Source: CAVVKW01 sp963749035
GTDB taxonomy: Bacteria > Verrucomicrobiota > Verrucomicrobiia > Chthoniobacterales > JAATET01
Direction of reading: 5' to 3'
Length of the DNA: 64,000 nucleotides
Assembly: GCA_963749035.1 (NCBI GenBank)
Contig: CAVVKW010000005.1
Location: forward strand, 1-64,000
In this document: positions 43,109 through 52,970 of the stretch, piece after piece
How the letters are laid out: each line of letters begins with the position of its first letter
Position numbering within the stretch: position 1 is the first letter of the stretch
Notes under the pieces: model-generated
What the model saw: the letters and a program-made list of their open reading frames with translations, nothing else
Told to the model about the DNA's origin: nothing
The model's database searches: none
Translations under genes and position numbers: made by a program

Positions 43109-44839
43109 CTATCCGAGCCCGGCTCGTTCCGACTCGGCAAGTTGGGCGCGGAGGAGGTCGTGGAGGGTGAAGATTCCGATGGCGGTGCGGCGGGTCTCGT
43201 CGACGAGGATCACGATGTTTAGCGGTGCTTCGACGAGCTGGCGCTGGATGTCGCCGATGGTCGCGTCGGGAGACGTGGTTGCCGCCGTTTGGACGTTGGG
43301 TTCTTCGCCGGTGGCGACGAGGCGCACGAGATCGTCTCGCTCGACGACACCCTGGATGCGCCCGGATTCGTCGGTGAGCGGGTAGGTGTGGTGCGGGGTC
43401 GCGTCGAGAACGGTCTGCACGTGGTCGGGGTCGAGGGAGGTGAGTAGGACGGGTTTGAAATTGGCGAAGGTCGAGACGCGGGCGCGGTTCCAGTGGGCGA
43501 AGTCGCGGTGGCCCATGTGTTTGTCGAGGAGAATGCCGTCCTCCTCCAGGATCTGACCGTAGAAGTTGTCGGCGCAGAGCCACCGACTGGCGGCCTGGCT
43601 GATGATGGCACTGAGCATGAGCAGCGGGACCAGCGAGAAGTCGTGGGTGAGTTCGAAGACGATGAGGATGGAGGTGACCGGGGCGCGGACGACGGCTCCG
43701 AGGCAGGAACTCATTCCGACGACGGCGAGAATGATCTGCTCTTCGGAGGTGAGCTCGAGCGGGATGTCGGCGAGTCCGGCGAAAGCGGCGCCGGCCATTC
43801 CGCCGAGGAAGAGCGTGGGTGCGAAGATGCCGCCGCAGCCGCCCCAGGCGTAGCTCGCGCTGGTGGCGATGAATTTGGCGGCGAGGAGGGCGAGGGAAAT
43901 CTGCCAGGCTAACGTGCCAGTCAGAGATTCGTTGAGGTCGTGGTAGCCAAGTCCGAGGACGCCGAGGCGGTTGAAATGATAGAAAATGACGCAGGCCGCA
44001 ACCCAGGTGATCAGTCCGCCTACCCAGGGACGCAGCCAGGCGGGGAAGCGTCCGCGTTTGATGCGCTGACGCCAGGCGAGCGTGACGATCTGGAAGGCGA
44101 TCCCGACGAGAGACGCGAGAAGGGCAACGAAGGGTCCGAAGAGGTAGAGGCGCCAATTGAACTGGCCGCTGAAACCGATGCTGAACGACGGATCGTTGCC
44201 GACGAGAAAGTAGAGGCAGAACGCGGAGACGACCGAGGCGAGAAGGATGCGACCGATGGCGCGGTTATTCAGATCCTCGACAATTTCTTCGAGGACGAAG
44301 GTGACGGCGGCGATGGGGGTGTTGAACGCGGCGGCCAGCCCGGCGGCGGCTCCGCAGGCGGCGGCGGTGCGGCGCTCAAATTTCACGATACCGGCGCGGG
44401 AGGCGATCCAGGAGGCGAGGCCGCCCGCCATTTGGACGGTTGGTCCCTCGCGGCCAAGGCTGAGTCCGCCACCGACGGAGATGGTGCCGGCGATGAATTT
44501 CACCCAGACGGTGCGCAGGGGCATGACGCCCATGTCGCGCCAGTAGGCGAGCTTGAGCTGCGGGATGCCGCTGCCCGCGGCGTCTGGGGCGAAGACGGCG
44601 AGGAGGTAACCGGAGATGAGGGTGGCGACGGAAATGACGACGAAGCTGATCAAGGCAAATTGCCAGAACTCGGTCCTGGGGATTTCCGAAAGTGGATCCC
44701 AGATGCTGTCGAAAACGAACGAGATCGAATGGTGGAACGCGACGGCGACCAGGCTGCCGGCGATCCCGTAGATGCAGGTCAGGACGACCCCGCGAGTTTG
44801 CGCCGGGAGTTTGTTCAGCAGGGTCGGCAGCAGGGACAT
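43109..44839 (-). CDS. ClC-family chloride channel/antiporter with CBS domains
   Basis: A 576-residue protein: about 430 residues of membrane helices with the ClC selectivity motifs GSGIPQ, GREGPT (gating Glu present) and GIFAPTLF, then a C-terminal pair of CBS-like modules (VQTVLDATPHHTYPLTDESG and PDATIGDIQRQLVEA) which regulate gating by nucleotides. The gating Glu is compatible with Cl-/H+ exchange. Monocistronic. Confidence 0.9.
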   Translation of the reverse strand: MSLLPTLLNKLPAQTRGVVLTCIYGIAGSLVAVAFHHSISFVFDSIWDPLSEIPRTEFWQFALISFVVISVATLISGYLLAVFAPDAAGSGIPQLKLAYWRDMGVMPLRTVWVKFIAGTISVGGGLSLGREGPTVQMAGGLASWIASRAGIVKFERRTAAACGAAAGLAAAFNTPIAAVTFVLEEIVEDLNNRAIGRILLASVVSAFCLYFLVGNDPSFSIGFSGQFNWRLYLFGPFVALLASLVGIAFQIVTLAWRQRIKRGRFPAWLRPWVGGLITWVAACVIFYHFNRLGVLGLGYHDLNESLTGTLAWQISLALLAAKFIATSASYAWGGCGGIFAPTLFLGGMAGAAFAGLADIPLELTSEEQIILAVVGMSSCLGAVVRAPVTSILIVFELTHDFSLVPLLMLSAIISQAASRWLCADNFYGQILEEDGILLDKHMGHRDFAHWNRARVSTFANFKPVLLTSLDPDHVQTVLDATPHHTYPLTDESGRIQGVVERDDLVRLVATGEEPNVQTAATTSPDATIGDIQRQLVEAPLNIVILVDETRRTAIGIFTLHDLLRAQLAESERAGLG

Positions 44840-44976
44840 CGCTGGTCGGGAAGGTAGGCCGGTGGCGGGCGGAGATTCAAGGATTGCCGGGACTTCCGGC
44901 GAATGTGGGGCGAACTTGATCGCGAGGCGTTGAACCCGAAAGGCGGCGAAGGTGGTAAATCAAAGTTCGCGCCGGA

Positions 44977-46497
44977 GTGGCGATTTTCGATAAACCCGCT
45001 CCGGCCGTGCTCTTTCACTCGACAGAATTTCTTTTCGGATTTCTCCCGCTCACGTGGCTGGGGTTTTGGGCGGTAACGAAGTGGGGGTCGGCGAGGGCGG
45101 CGTGCGCTTGGCTCGCGACGGCGTCGTTAGTTTTTTACGCATGGTGGAACCCGCCCTACGTGGTGCTGATGCTGAGTTCGATCGGGGTGAACTTCGGGAT
45201 CGGGCGGGCGGTGCGGCCCCGCCCGGTCGGTGACGGAAAGCGATGGCGCGCGGGGGTGTTGTGGTTGGGGTTGGCGCTGAACGTGGGCGCGCTGGGTTAC
45301 TTCAAATACGCGAATTTTTTCGTCGAGAATCTGGGAGGGATTCTGGGGGCATCACTGACCTTTGAGAGAGTGATCCTGCCGCTGGCGATCTCGTTCTTCA
45401 CGTTTCAGCAGGTGGCCTACCTCGTTGATTCCTATCGCGGACAAACGCCGCGCTACGGATTCTTTGAATACGCGTTTTTCGTATCGTTTTTCCCGCAGCT
45501 GATCGCGGGTCCGATCGTCCAGCACCACGAGGTCTTGCCGCAGATCGAGGGTGAGCGTTGGCGGCCGGTGCGGATCGAAAATTGGCAGGTGGGGATCACG
45601 ATTTTCGTGATCGGGCTGTTCAAGAAGATGGTCCTGGCGGACGGGTGTGCCGAATACGCGAACCCGCTTTTTAATCACGCTGCGGAGGGGAATGCGCTGG
45701 GTTTTGCCGGGGCGTGGGTGGCGGCGCTGGCGTATTCGTTTCAGCTCTACTTCGACTTCTCGGGGTATTCTGACATGGCGATCGGGCTGGCTCGCACCTT
45801 TGGAATCGTTCTGCCGGTGAATTTCTGTGCGCCTTACCGCGCGACGAGCGTGATCGAGTTTTGGCGGTGCTGGCACGTGACGCTTTCGAGATTTCTCCGC
45901 GATTACCTTTACTTCCCACTCGGCGGAAATCGGGGGGGCGTGTTTCTGAGGTCGCGGAATTTACTGGTGACGATGCTACTTGGCGGCCTGTGGCACGGGG
46001 CCGGGTGGACCTTCGTCGTCTGGGGTGCGATGCACGGGATCTATCTGGTGATCAATCACGGGCTCCGTCGACTGGGGCTGCGGGTGAGCCGGGTGCGGGT
46101 GCTGGGTTGGGCGGTGACGATGCTGGCAGTGGTCGTCGGGTGGGTGGTGTTCCGGGCGGACTCGCTCGGGACGGCCGGTCGGATCTTGGCGTCGATGGCG
46201 GGCGGATTGCCGACGGATGAGGCTGGCGAGGCGCAGTTGCGTTCGGTTTTCGACGGGGTTGGGGCGTGGAGCTGGTTCCTGCTGGTGACAGCAATCGCGC
46301 TGATTGCACCAACGACGCAGAGCTACCTTCGCAACTTCGTCCCGGCGCTGAACGTCGGCGCGAGTGGGTCGGCCCGTTGGCTGCCAGCGTGGCGACCTAC
46401 GGCGGTGCACGGGTTGTTCGTGGGCGGGTTGGTGTTCGTGATTTTTCGACGTTACTTCACCCTGGCTCCGACGGAGTTCCTGTATTTCAACTTCTAA
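44977..46497 (+). CDS. MBOAT-family O-acyltransferase (AlgI-like)
   Basis: A 506-residue multi-pass protein from GTG 44977 (an ATG-like start further in is less likely). It shows the AlgI/DltB signatures: YFKYANFF, ISFFTFQQVAYLVD, LYFDFSGYSDMAIGLAR, LGGNRGG and GGLWHGAGWTF with the conserved His. It would pass acyl groups across the inner membrane for polysaccharide acetylation. The SGNH-like partner starts 5 bp later. Confidence 0.9.
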   Translation: MAIFDKPAPAVLFHSTEFLFGFLPLTWLGFWAVTKWGSARAACAWLATASLVFYAWWNPPYVVLMLSSIGVNFGIGRAVRPRPVGDGKRWRAGVLWLGLALNVGALGYFKYANFFVENLGGILGASLTFERVILPLAISFFTFQQVAYLVDSYRGQTPRYGFFEYAFFVSFFPQLIAGPIVQHHEVLPQIEGERWRPVRIENWQVGITIFVIGLFKKMVLADGCAEYANPLFNHAAEGNALGFAGAWVAALAYSFQLYFDFSGYSDMAIGLARTFGIVLPVNFCAPYRATSVIEFWRCWHVTLSRFLRDYLYFPLGGNRGGVFLRSRNLLVTMLLGGLWHGAGWTFVVWGAMHGIYLVINHGLRRLGLRVSRVRVLGWAVTMLAVVVGWVVFRADSLGTAGRILASMAGGLPTDEAGEAQLRSVFDGVGAWSWFLLVTAIALIAPTTQSYLRNFVPALNVGASGSARWLPAWRPTAVHGLFVGGLVFVIFRRYFTLAPTEFLYFNF

Positions 46498-46502
46498 TTG
46501 GC

Positions 46503-47468
46503 GTGCGGTATTTCACGATGGTTTTGGTGGGGTTCGGGTTGGCGGCCATCATTTACGCCGGCTTCTTTGTCGCGTCGTTGGGGCAGATGAATTCGAACGC
46601 GGCGGCTTACGTCGGCGGTTGGTATCGGCATAAGGAGGAGGTCGCGGCGAAATTGCCCTCACCTCGAATCCTCGTGGTCGGCGGGTCGAGCGCGCTCTAC
46701 GGGATCACGGCGCGGCGGATCGAGGATGTGACCGGGGTCCGGGCGGTGAACTTCGGCGTCCACGGAGCGCTGTCGTTGGAATACCAGCTGGACAAGATTC
46801 GTCGCGTTGCTCGCGAGGGGGACACCGTTTTGCTGGCGCTCGAATACGCGCTGTATCTTCCGGGGGAGGTGAACACGGTGTTTTCCGATTACGTTCTCGG
46901 TGCCGATCCTGGTTTCCTGGGGGAATTGCCGATGTCAGAACTGCCGCAGTGGACGCTGGCGGCTTCGTGGGATCGAACGCTGGAAAGGCTGGTGGCGTTG
47001 CCTCATCAACGGAAAAAGCTCCGGGAGGAAGTGGATTGGGAATTGGAGAACAAGTTCAACGATCGCGGGGACCGGATCTCAAATTTGAGCGCGGACCAAG
47101 GGGTGTTCAACGCCGAGGCGATCGAAGATCTCGGGCCGCTGCGGACGATCGTAAAGGGGGACTGGAGTGAGCCGAGCGAGGCGTGGACGACGATCGGGAA
47201 GTTCGTGGGTTGGTGTCGGGAGAGCGGGGTGGAGGTGCTCGCGACCTTTCCGAACACGATCTATTTTGCGGAATACGAGGGTGGCGAACTGGAGGCTGTG
47301 AGCCGAATCCTTGAGGAAGGTTATGCTACTCTGGGCGTTCCGCTGCTCGGGACGGCGGAGGAATTCATGTATCCAGAAAAGGATTTCTTCGACTCGATCT
47401 ACCACCTGAACCGCGCGGCGTCCGAGGCGCGGACGGATCGATTGATCGAGTTGTTGCGGGAGCGCTAG
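46503..47468 (+). CDS. Membrane-anchored SGNH/DltD-AlgJ-like partner of the MBOAT protein
   Basis: About 321 residues from GTG 46503 (an upstream frame overlaps the MBOAT gene and is not real). One N-terminal helix, then ILVVGGSSALYGI, the block I equivalent of DltD/AlgJ-like hydrolases, and a C-terminal SIYHLNRAASEART block with Asp/His order. Probably completes extracytoplasmic acyl transfer. Its stop overlaps the converging gene by 4 bp. Confidence 0.75.
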   Translation: MRYFTMVLVGFGLAAIIYAGFFVASLGQMNSNAAAYVGGWYRHKEEVAAKLPSPRILVVGGSSALYGITARRIEDVTGVRAVNFGVHGALSLEYQLDKIRRVAREGDTVLLALEYALYLPGEVNTVFSDYVLGADPGFLGELPMSELPQWTLAASWDRTLERLVALPHQRKKLREEVDWELENKFNDRGDRISNLSADQGVFNAEAIEDLGPLRTIVKGDWSEPSEAWTTIGKFVGWCRESGVEVLATFPNTIYFAEYEGGELEAVSRILEEGYATLGVPLLGTAEEFMYPEKDFFDSIYHLNRAASEARTDRLIELLRER

Positions 47469-48598
47469 ATCCGGTCGAGGAGCTTGGGAAGGACGACTTC
47501 GCTGGCGAAGTGCTCTTCGGCGAGGCGACGAGCGGCCATTTGCTGGGCGGGGAAATCGGCGATGACGCGTTCGCACGCCGCCACAGCTTCGGCGGGTGTC
47601 GTGAACGGGTGGTAGCCTTCGCCAGCCGGGAGGACGTTGCTGGCTCCGGTGTCCTGGAGGACAAGTGGTCGGCCCATCGCGGCGTAGCACACGCTGCGGT
47701 CGCTGAACCAACCGGCGCACGAGAGCACGTAACCACCCTTCGCGACGGAGAACTCGGCGGACGAAGTGGCGACGTAATTCTGATAATCCTCGAGTGATCC
47801 GCAAACTCCGCGGGCTTCGCGAAATTCCCAGCCCGCGTCGCGAAAGGGATCGAGCTCGGACCGGTGGTCGTGGACGTGCATCGCGAGCTCCACGGGACGG
47901 GGGACGTCCCGGGGAACGTCGATAAAACGCTGAAACTCCTCCCGTTTTCCGGTGAACCATTGGCCCCGCCATTCCGAGTTTTTGTAGCCCTCCCAGTGGG
48001 CGATCGTGGTGAAGCGGTCGAAGGATTCCTGCGGTTGGAACGGCCAGTAGCGCAAAGTGACGGGCGGGAACGAGGGAATCCAGTCGATGCCGCAATCCGG
48101 AGCGAAGCGGTCTGGGGAGGCCCAATTCGTGCCGACGGTCACGAAGCGATCGTGCGCGGCGAAATTCATGTCGCAGTCGTAGCTTTCGACCCAGGTCTGA
48201 GAGAAGGCGGGGTCGCCGTCGAGATACACTTTCACCGCTTTCGGAAATTCGATAGTCGGGGATTTGAAATGGCCGGAGAGATTGAGAAAGACGTCCGCTT
48301 CGGCGGCGAAGGCTCGGAGTTCTTCGAGGTTCGTGGCTTGATCGTCGACGAGGAGCGTCGAGCGGTCCGTCAGGTCGAACGCGGCCATCATGGTGTCCCA
48401 GTGGGCTTGATTTGCGCTGCCTTCGAACGGGACGGAGTTCCAGTTGGCGTCGACGCAACGGGCGGAGTCCAGTCCTTCGACGACCCAGACTTCCCAGCCG
48501 AGTTCGCGGAAGCCGAGCGGCCAGTTGAGCGAGGTCCACGCGATGCCGACGGCCGAGATCGGTTGAGCAGCGATTCCGACTCCGACGACAATTTTCAC
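47465..48598 (-). CDS. Glycosyltransferase-like protein (paralogue of the next gene)
   Basis: About 377 residues from GTG 48598 (KIVVGVGIAAQPISAVGIAW); the frame opens earlier, but without a good start. GT-B-like layout: the C-terminal half has SVAKGGYVLSCAGWFSDRSV then GRPLVLQDTGASNVLPAGEG, which fits a sugar-nucleotide site. It is divergent from a clear paralogue at 48680. Substrate unknown. Confidence 0.7.
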   Translation of the reverse strand: MKIVVGVGIAAQPISAVGIAWTSLNWPLGFRELGWEVWVVEGLDSARCVDANWNSVPFEGSANQAHWDTMMAAFDLTDRSTLLVDDQATNLEELRAFAAEADVFLNLSGHFKSPTIEFPKAVKVYLDGDPAFSQTWVESYDCDMNFAAHDRFVTVGTNWASPDRFAPDCGIDWIPSFPPVTLRYWPFQPQESFDRFTTIAHWEGYKNSEWRGQWFTGKREEFQRFIDVPRDVPRPVELAMHVHDHRSELDPFRDAGWEFREARGVCGSLEDYQNYVATSSAEFSVAKGGYVLSCAGWFSDRSVCYAAMGRPLVLQDTGASNVLPAGEGYHPFTTPAEAVAACERVIADFPAQQMAARRLAEEHFASEVVLPKLLDRI

Positions 48599-48679
48599 GA
48601 TCGAAACTCTGGTGCGCTCGCTCGGTCCACTCAACTCTCAACTTTCCACCCGGCTCGGCGTCACTAGACTCCGCGGCAA

Positions 48680-49840
48680 ATGCGCATCCTCGTCACCGGC
48701 CTGATCGGCAACTACGCCTTCGGCGGCGTCACGTGGGACTACATCCAATACGTCCTCGGTTTTCGCGAGCTGGGTCACGACGTTTGGTATCTCGAGGACA
48801 CCGCCACGTGGGCCTACGATCCAGTTGCGGAGGAGCCGTCGGCGGACTGCCTTCACAACGTCAACTACCTCGAGCGGGTGATGCACGAGTTCGACCTCGG
48901 GGATCGGTGGATTTACCGGAACGAAGCGGACGGAAAGTATCACGGTCCGGCGGGGGAGAGATCCGAGGAGGTGATCCGCGATGCCGACGTGCTGATCAAC
49001 GTCTCGGGGGCGTGTTGGTTGCGGGAATGCACGGCGGGAATTCCGCGGAAGCTCTTCGTTGACGGGGATCCGATGTTTACTCACATCGGCCTGACGAATC
49101 TCGACCGCCAGGGATACATCGACCACCTGCGGGCGCACGAGGAGCACCATACCTTCGGATTGAACGTTGGGCGGACGGGTTGCAAGGTGCCGACGGCGGG
49201 ATTCGAATGGCAGCCGACGGTGCAGCCGATCGCGCTGGATTGGTGGCAGAAAAATCTCTGTCCACCCACGGCGACGCACGTCGCTCGGGATGCCTGGACG
49301 ACGGTCATGAATTGGGCCAGTTATCCGCCGCAGGAGTTCGAGGGGAATACCTACGGGAATAAGGACATCGAGTTTCTGCGTTTCATCGATTTGCCGGGCC
49401 GCACGAGTGAGAAATTCGTGCTCGCGATGGGGCAGGGCGTGGGGCGGTCACGGCCGACGGAGCGGATCGAGGGCGCGGGGTGGCAGATCATCGAGCCGGA
49501 CGTTCATCTGCCCGACTACGCGACGTATCACGATTTTTTAGCGAACAGCAAGGCCGAGTGGAGTATCGCGAAGAACGGTTACGTGAAGAGTCACTCCGGA
49601 TGGTTTTCGTGCCGGAGCGCGTGCTATTTGGCGATGGGGAAGCCGGTCGTCGTCCAGGACACCGGGTGGACGGAGCATTTGCCGGCGGGCGAGGGGATTC
49701 TGTCGTTTACGACGCTGGAAGAGTCGGTGGGGGCGATCGAGAAGATCACCGCGGATTACGAGCGGCATTGCGTGGCCGCGCGGAAGTTCGCGGAGAAGCA
49801 CCTCGACGCGAAGAAGGTGTGCGCCGCGTTGCTCGAGTGA
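48680..49840 (+). CDS. Glycosyltransferase-like protein
   Basis: A 386-residue protein, ATG 48680 (RILVTGLIGNYAFGGVTWDY). It shares with its divergent neighbour FRELGHDVW, LINVSG, VDGDPMF, the AKNGYVKSHSGWFSCRS block and GKPVVVQDTGWTEHLPAGEG. The pair arose by duplication and inversion. Likely cell-surface or secondary-metabolite glycosylation. Confidence 0.75.
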   Translation: MRILVTGLIGNYAFGGVTWDYIQYVLGFRELGHDVWYLEDTATWAYDPVAEEPSADCLHNVNYLERVMHEFDLGDRWIYRNEADGKYHGPAGERSEEVIRDADVLINVSGACWLRECTAGIPRKLFVDGDPMFTHIGLTNLDRQGYIDHLRAHEEHHTFGLNVGRTGCKVPTAGFEWQPTVQPIALDWWQKNLCPPTATHVARDAWTTVMNWASYPPQEFEGNTYGNKDIEFLRFIDLPGRTSEKFVLAMGQGVGRSRPTERIEGAGWQIIEPDVHLPDYATYHDFLANSKAEWSIAKNGYVKSHSGWFSCRSACYLAMGKPVVVQDTGWTEHLPAGEGILSFTTLEESVGAIEKITADYERHCVAARKFAEKHLDAKKVCAALLE

Positions 49841-49849
49841 GTCGGACGC

Positions 49850-52800
49850 TTAGGCGGTCAGCGGTTCTTCGCTGGTCGGAGCGGGGTCGAGGGCGGCGGT
49901 GGGCGAGTCCTGCGGGCGGTCGCCGCGGCGGTCGCGGGCGATGAGCATGTAGATCGACGGAACGACGAAGAGGGTGAACGCGGTGCCGATGACCATGCCG
50001 GTGACAAGGACCCAGCCGATGCTGTTGCGGGCTCCCGCGCCTGGGCCGCTCGCGATGATGAGCGGGAAGTGACCGGCGACGGTCGCGACGGAGGTCATGA
50101 GGATCGGGCGGAGCCGCGTGCCGGAGGCGTTGATGATGGCGTCCAGCTTGTTCTGTCCTTCGAGCTGAAGCTGGTTGGCGAATTCGACGATGAGAATACC
50201 GTTTTTCGAGACGAGGCCGACGAGGGTGATGAGACCGACCTGGCTGTAAACGTTGAGCGTGGTCAGCCCCATGAACGGAAAGAGCAGTGCGCCGGAGAGC
50301 GCGAGCGGGACGGAGCCCACCAGAATGATGAACGGATCGCGGAAGCTCTCGAACTGCGCGGCGAGCACGAGAAAGATGAGGACGAACGAGAGCGCGAACA
50401 TCGGGAGGAACTTGCTGCCTTCGACGCGGAGCTGGCGGGACTCGCCGGCGTAATCGATCACGTATCCGGCGGGGAGGATCTCCGCGCACTTCTTCTCCAG
50501 GAACGAGAGGGCCTCGTCGATCGTGGCTCCCGGGCGGACGCCGCCGGCGAGCGTGACGGAGTTGAGCTGCTGGAAACGTTTGATTTCGCGGGGCTGAGTC
50601 GAGGTTCGCAGGGTGGCGAACGTCGAGAGCGGGACGAGGCCGCCGTCGGGACCGCTGACGTAGTAGTCCTCGATCTGAGAGGCGGTGAGGCGATCGGCGC
50701 GCTGGACCTGCGGGATGACCTTGTAGCTGCGGCCCTGGATCTGGAAGCGGTTGACGTAATTGCCGCCGATCATGGTGCCGAGATCGGCGCCGACCTGGCG
50801 GAGGTCGAGTCCGAGCGAGGCGACTTTGTCGCGGTCGAAAATGATCTCGGTCTGCGGCTGATCGTATTTGAGATCGAGGTTGGTGAAGATGAAGTAGCCG
50901 CTGGCCTCGGCCTCCTTCTGCAGCTCCTGGCCGATTTCGTAGAGGTCCTCGGGCTCGGCGGTGGAGGAGAGGACAAATTCGACCGGGAACTGGCTGCCGC
51001 CGGGTAGCGGTGGTGGGGTCGTGACGAAGACCTGGACGCCGGGAATCTTGCCGATCTCGGCGTTGGCGGCGAACTGGAGGGTCTCGGTGTCGGTGTCGCG
51101 TTCGTCCCACGGCTTGGTGACCATGCCGGAGAATCCGCCGCCGGGCCCGGTCCGCTGGAAGACGTGGTCGGTCTCCGGGAAGGACGCGAAGACGTCGTAG
51201 ATTTTTCCGGTGTATAGTGAGACTTGATCGAGAGTGGCGGTCGCGGCCGTCTGGACGATGCCGAAGACAATGCCTTGATCTTCCTTCGGGGCGAGTTCCT
51301 TGAAGCGGTTGACGAAGAGAAAGAAGATGACGCCGAGGGCCATGACGATGACCGCGAGCGTGTAAACGACCGGGCGGTAGCGGAGTGTGCCGGCGAGCAT
51401 CGAAAGATAACGGGCGCGAACCCAATCGAGCCGGCGATTCACCCAACCGGCGAAGCCTCTTTCGCTGTCGCCTTTTCGCAGGAGCTTGGACGACATCATC
51501 GGGGAAAGCGTGAGCGCGACGATGCCGGAGATGACGACCGCGCCGGCGAGCGTGAAGGCGAATTCACGGAAGAGCGCGCCGGTGAGTCCGCCCTGGAGGC
51601 CGACGGGGGTGTAAACGGCGGCGAGGGTGATCGTCATCGCGATGATCGGCGTGTAGAGCTCGCGGGCACCGCGGATGGCGGCGTCGAAACCGGACATGCC
51701 TTCCTGAAGATGGCGCTCGACGTTTTCGACCACGACGATGGCGTCGTCGACGACCAGACCCACGGCGAGGACGATGGCCAGAAGCGTGAGAAGGTTGATG
51801 GTGAACCCGGCGATGAGCATCAGGAAGACCGCGCCGACGAGCGAAATGGGGATGGCGACGACGGGGATGAGGACGCTGCGGAGGGAGCCGAGGAAGAAAA
51901 AGATGACGACGATGACGATGAGCAGGGTCTCACCGAGGGTCTTGACGACGTCGACGATGGCGTTCTCGATGTATTTGGTGGAGTCGTAGGGGACGCCGAG
52001 TTTGATGTTCGGTGGGAGGAGGGCCTCGACCTCGGGAAGGACGTCGCGAACGCGTTTGATAACGTCGAGAGAGTTGGCGGTGGGAAGAGCCCAGATGCCG
52101 ATGAAGGTGGCGGCTTCGTCGTCGAAGCGAACGTCCTCGTCGTAGCTTTCCGCGCCGAGTTCGACCTTGGCCACGTCGCCGAGTCGGACGATGACGCCTT
52201 CGTTTTCGCGCACGACGAGTTGGCGGAATTCCTCGTCGGAGGTGAGGTTGGTATTCGCGATGAGGTTGACCGACATCATCGAGCCCTTGGTGCGGCCGAT
52301 GGCGGAGAGGTAGTTGTTCGACGAGAGCGCGTCGCGGACGTCGGTGGGTGAGAGGTCGTAGGCGGCCATCTTGGCGGGATCGAGCCAGATCCGCATCGCG
52401 AAGTTGCGGGCACCGAGGATGTCGGCGCGTTGGACGCCGGCGACGGACGTGAGCTTTGGTTGGACGACGCGGGTGAGAAAGTCGGTGATTTGATTCGAGT
52501 CGAGTTCCTCGGACGAGAAGCTGAGATACATCGAGGCGAAGCGGTCGTCCGCGTTCTCGACTTCCACGACGGGCGCCTCCGCTTCGGGGGGGAGCTCGTT
52601 GCGGACCTGGGCGATCTTGCTCTGGATCTGGGTCAGCGCGGCGTTCGTGTCGTAATTGAGCTTGAGGTGGACGGAAATGGTCGAGATGCCCTGGGCGCTG
52701 GAGGACTCGATGTAGTCGATGCCGTCGGAGCTGGCGATGACCTGTTCCAGCGGGGTGGTGATGAAGCCGCGGACGAGGTCGGCGTTGGCCCCGACGTAAG

Positions 52801-52948
52801 CGGTGGTCACCGTAACGACGGAAATGTCGCTGCGGGGATACTGGCGGACGTTGAGAACCTGAATCGCCTGAAAGCCGGCGATGAGGATGATCAAATTGAC
52901 GACCAGCGCGAGAACGGGCCTTTTGATGAAGAGGTCGGTGAGCTTCAT
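49850..52948 (-). CDS. RND efflux permease (HAE1/AcrB type)
   Basis: A 1032-residue inner-membrane pump: N-terminal helix, two periplasmic loops and 12 membrane helices. The TM4 proton-relay pair is present in GLVVDDAIVVVENVERHL, and a TM10 Lys segment in GLVSKNGILIVEF. It exports hydrophobic drugs or solvents by proton antiport. It is third in the MarR-MFP-RND operon, 22 bp after the adaptor. No TolC-type gene is adjacent. Confidence 0.95.
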   Translation of the reverse strand: MKLTDLFIKRPVLALVVNLIILIAGFQAIQVLNVRQYPRSDISVVTVTTAYVGANADLVRGFITTPLEQVIASSDGIDYIESSSAQGISTISVHLKLNYDTNAALTQIQSKIAQVRNELPPEAEAPVVEVENADDRFASMYLSFSSEELDSNQITDFLTRVVQPKLTSVAGVQRADILGARNFAMRIWLDPAKMAAYDLSPTDVRDALSSNNYLSAIGRTKGSMMSVNLIANTNLTSDEEFRQLVVRENEGVIVRLGDVAKVELGAESYDEDVRFDDEAATFIGIWALPTANSLDVIKRVRDVLPEVEALLPPNIKLGVPYDSTKYIENAIVDVVKTLGETLLIVIVVIFFFLGSLRSVLIPVVAIPISLVGAVFLMLIAGFTINLLTLLAIVLAVGLVVDDAIVVVENVERHLQEGMSGFDAAIRGARELYTPIIAMTITLAAVYTPVGLQGGLTGALFREFAFTLAGAVVISGIVALTLSPMMSSKLLRKGDSERGFAGWVNRRLDWVRARYLSMLAGTLRYRPVVYTLAVIVMALGVIFFLFVNRFKELAPKEDQGIVFGIVQTAATATLDQVSLYTGKIYDVFASFPETDHVFQRTGPGGGFSGMVTKPWDERDTDTETLQFAANAEIGKIPGVQVFVTTPPPLPGGSQFPVEFVLSSTAEPEDLYEIGQELQKEAEASGYFIFTNLDLKYDQPQTEIIFDRDKVASLGLDLRQVGADLGTMIGGNYVNRFQIQGRSYKVIPQVQRADRLTASQIEDYYVSGPDGGLVPLSTFATLRTSTQPREIKRFQQLNSVTLAGGVRPGATIDEALSFLEKKCAEILPAGYVIDYAGESRQLRVEGSKFLPMFALSFVLIFLVLAAQFESFRDPFIILVGSVPLALSGALLFPFMGLTTLNVYSQVGLITLVGLVSKNGILIVEFANQLQLEGQNKLDAIINASGTRLRPILMTSVATVAGHFPLIIASGPGAGARNSIGWVLVTGMVIGTAFTLFVVPSIYMLIARDRRGDRPQDSPTAALDPAPTSEEPLTA

Positions 52949-52970
52949 GCGGTCGCGGGATGCGGGGTGG

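Noticed and set aside
42927..44156. A 409-residue Arg/Pro-rich minus-strand frame
   Set aside because: It is a shadow of the ClC gene and of the lipoprotein gene; composition is not that of a real protein.
49746..51446. A 566-residue frame inside the RND gene
   Set aside because: Shadow of the RND permease, with Arg/Pro-rich random composition.
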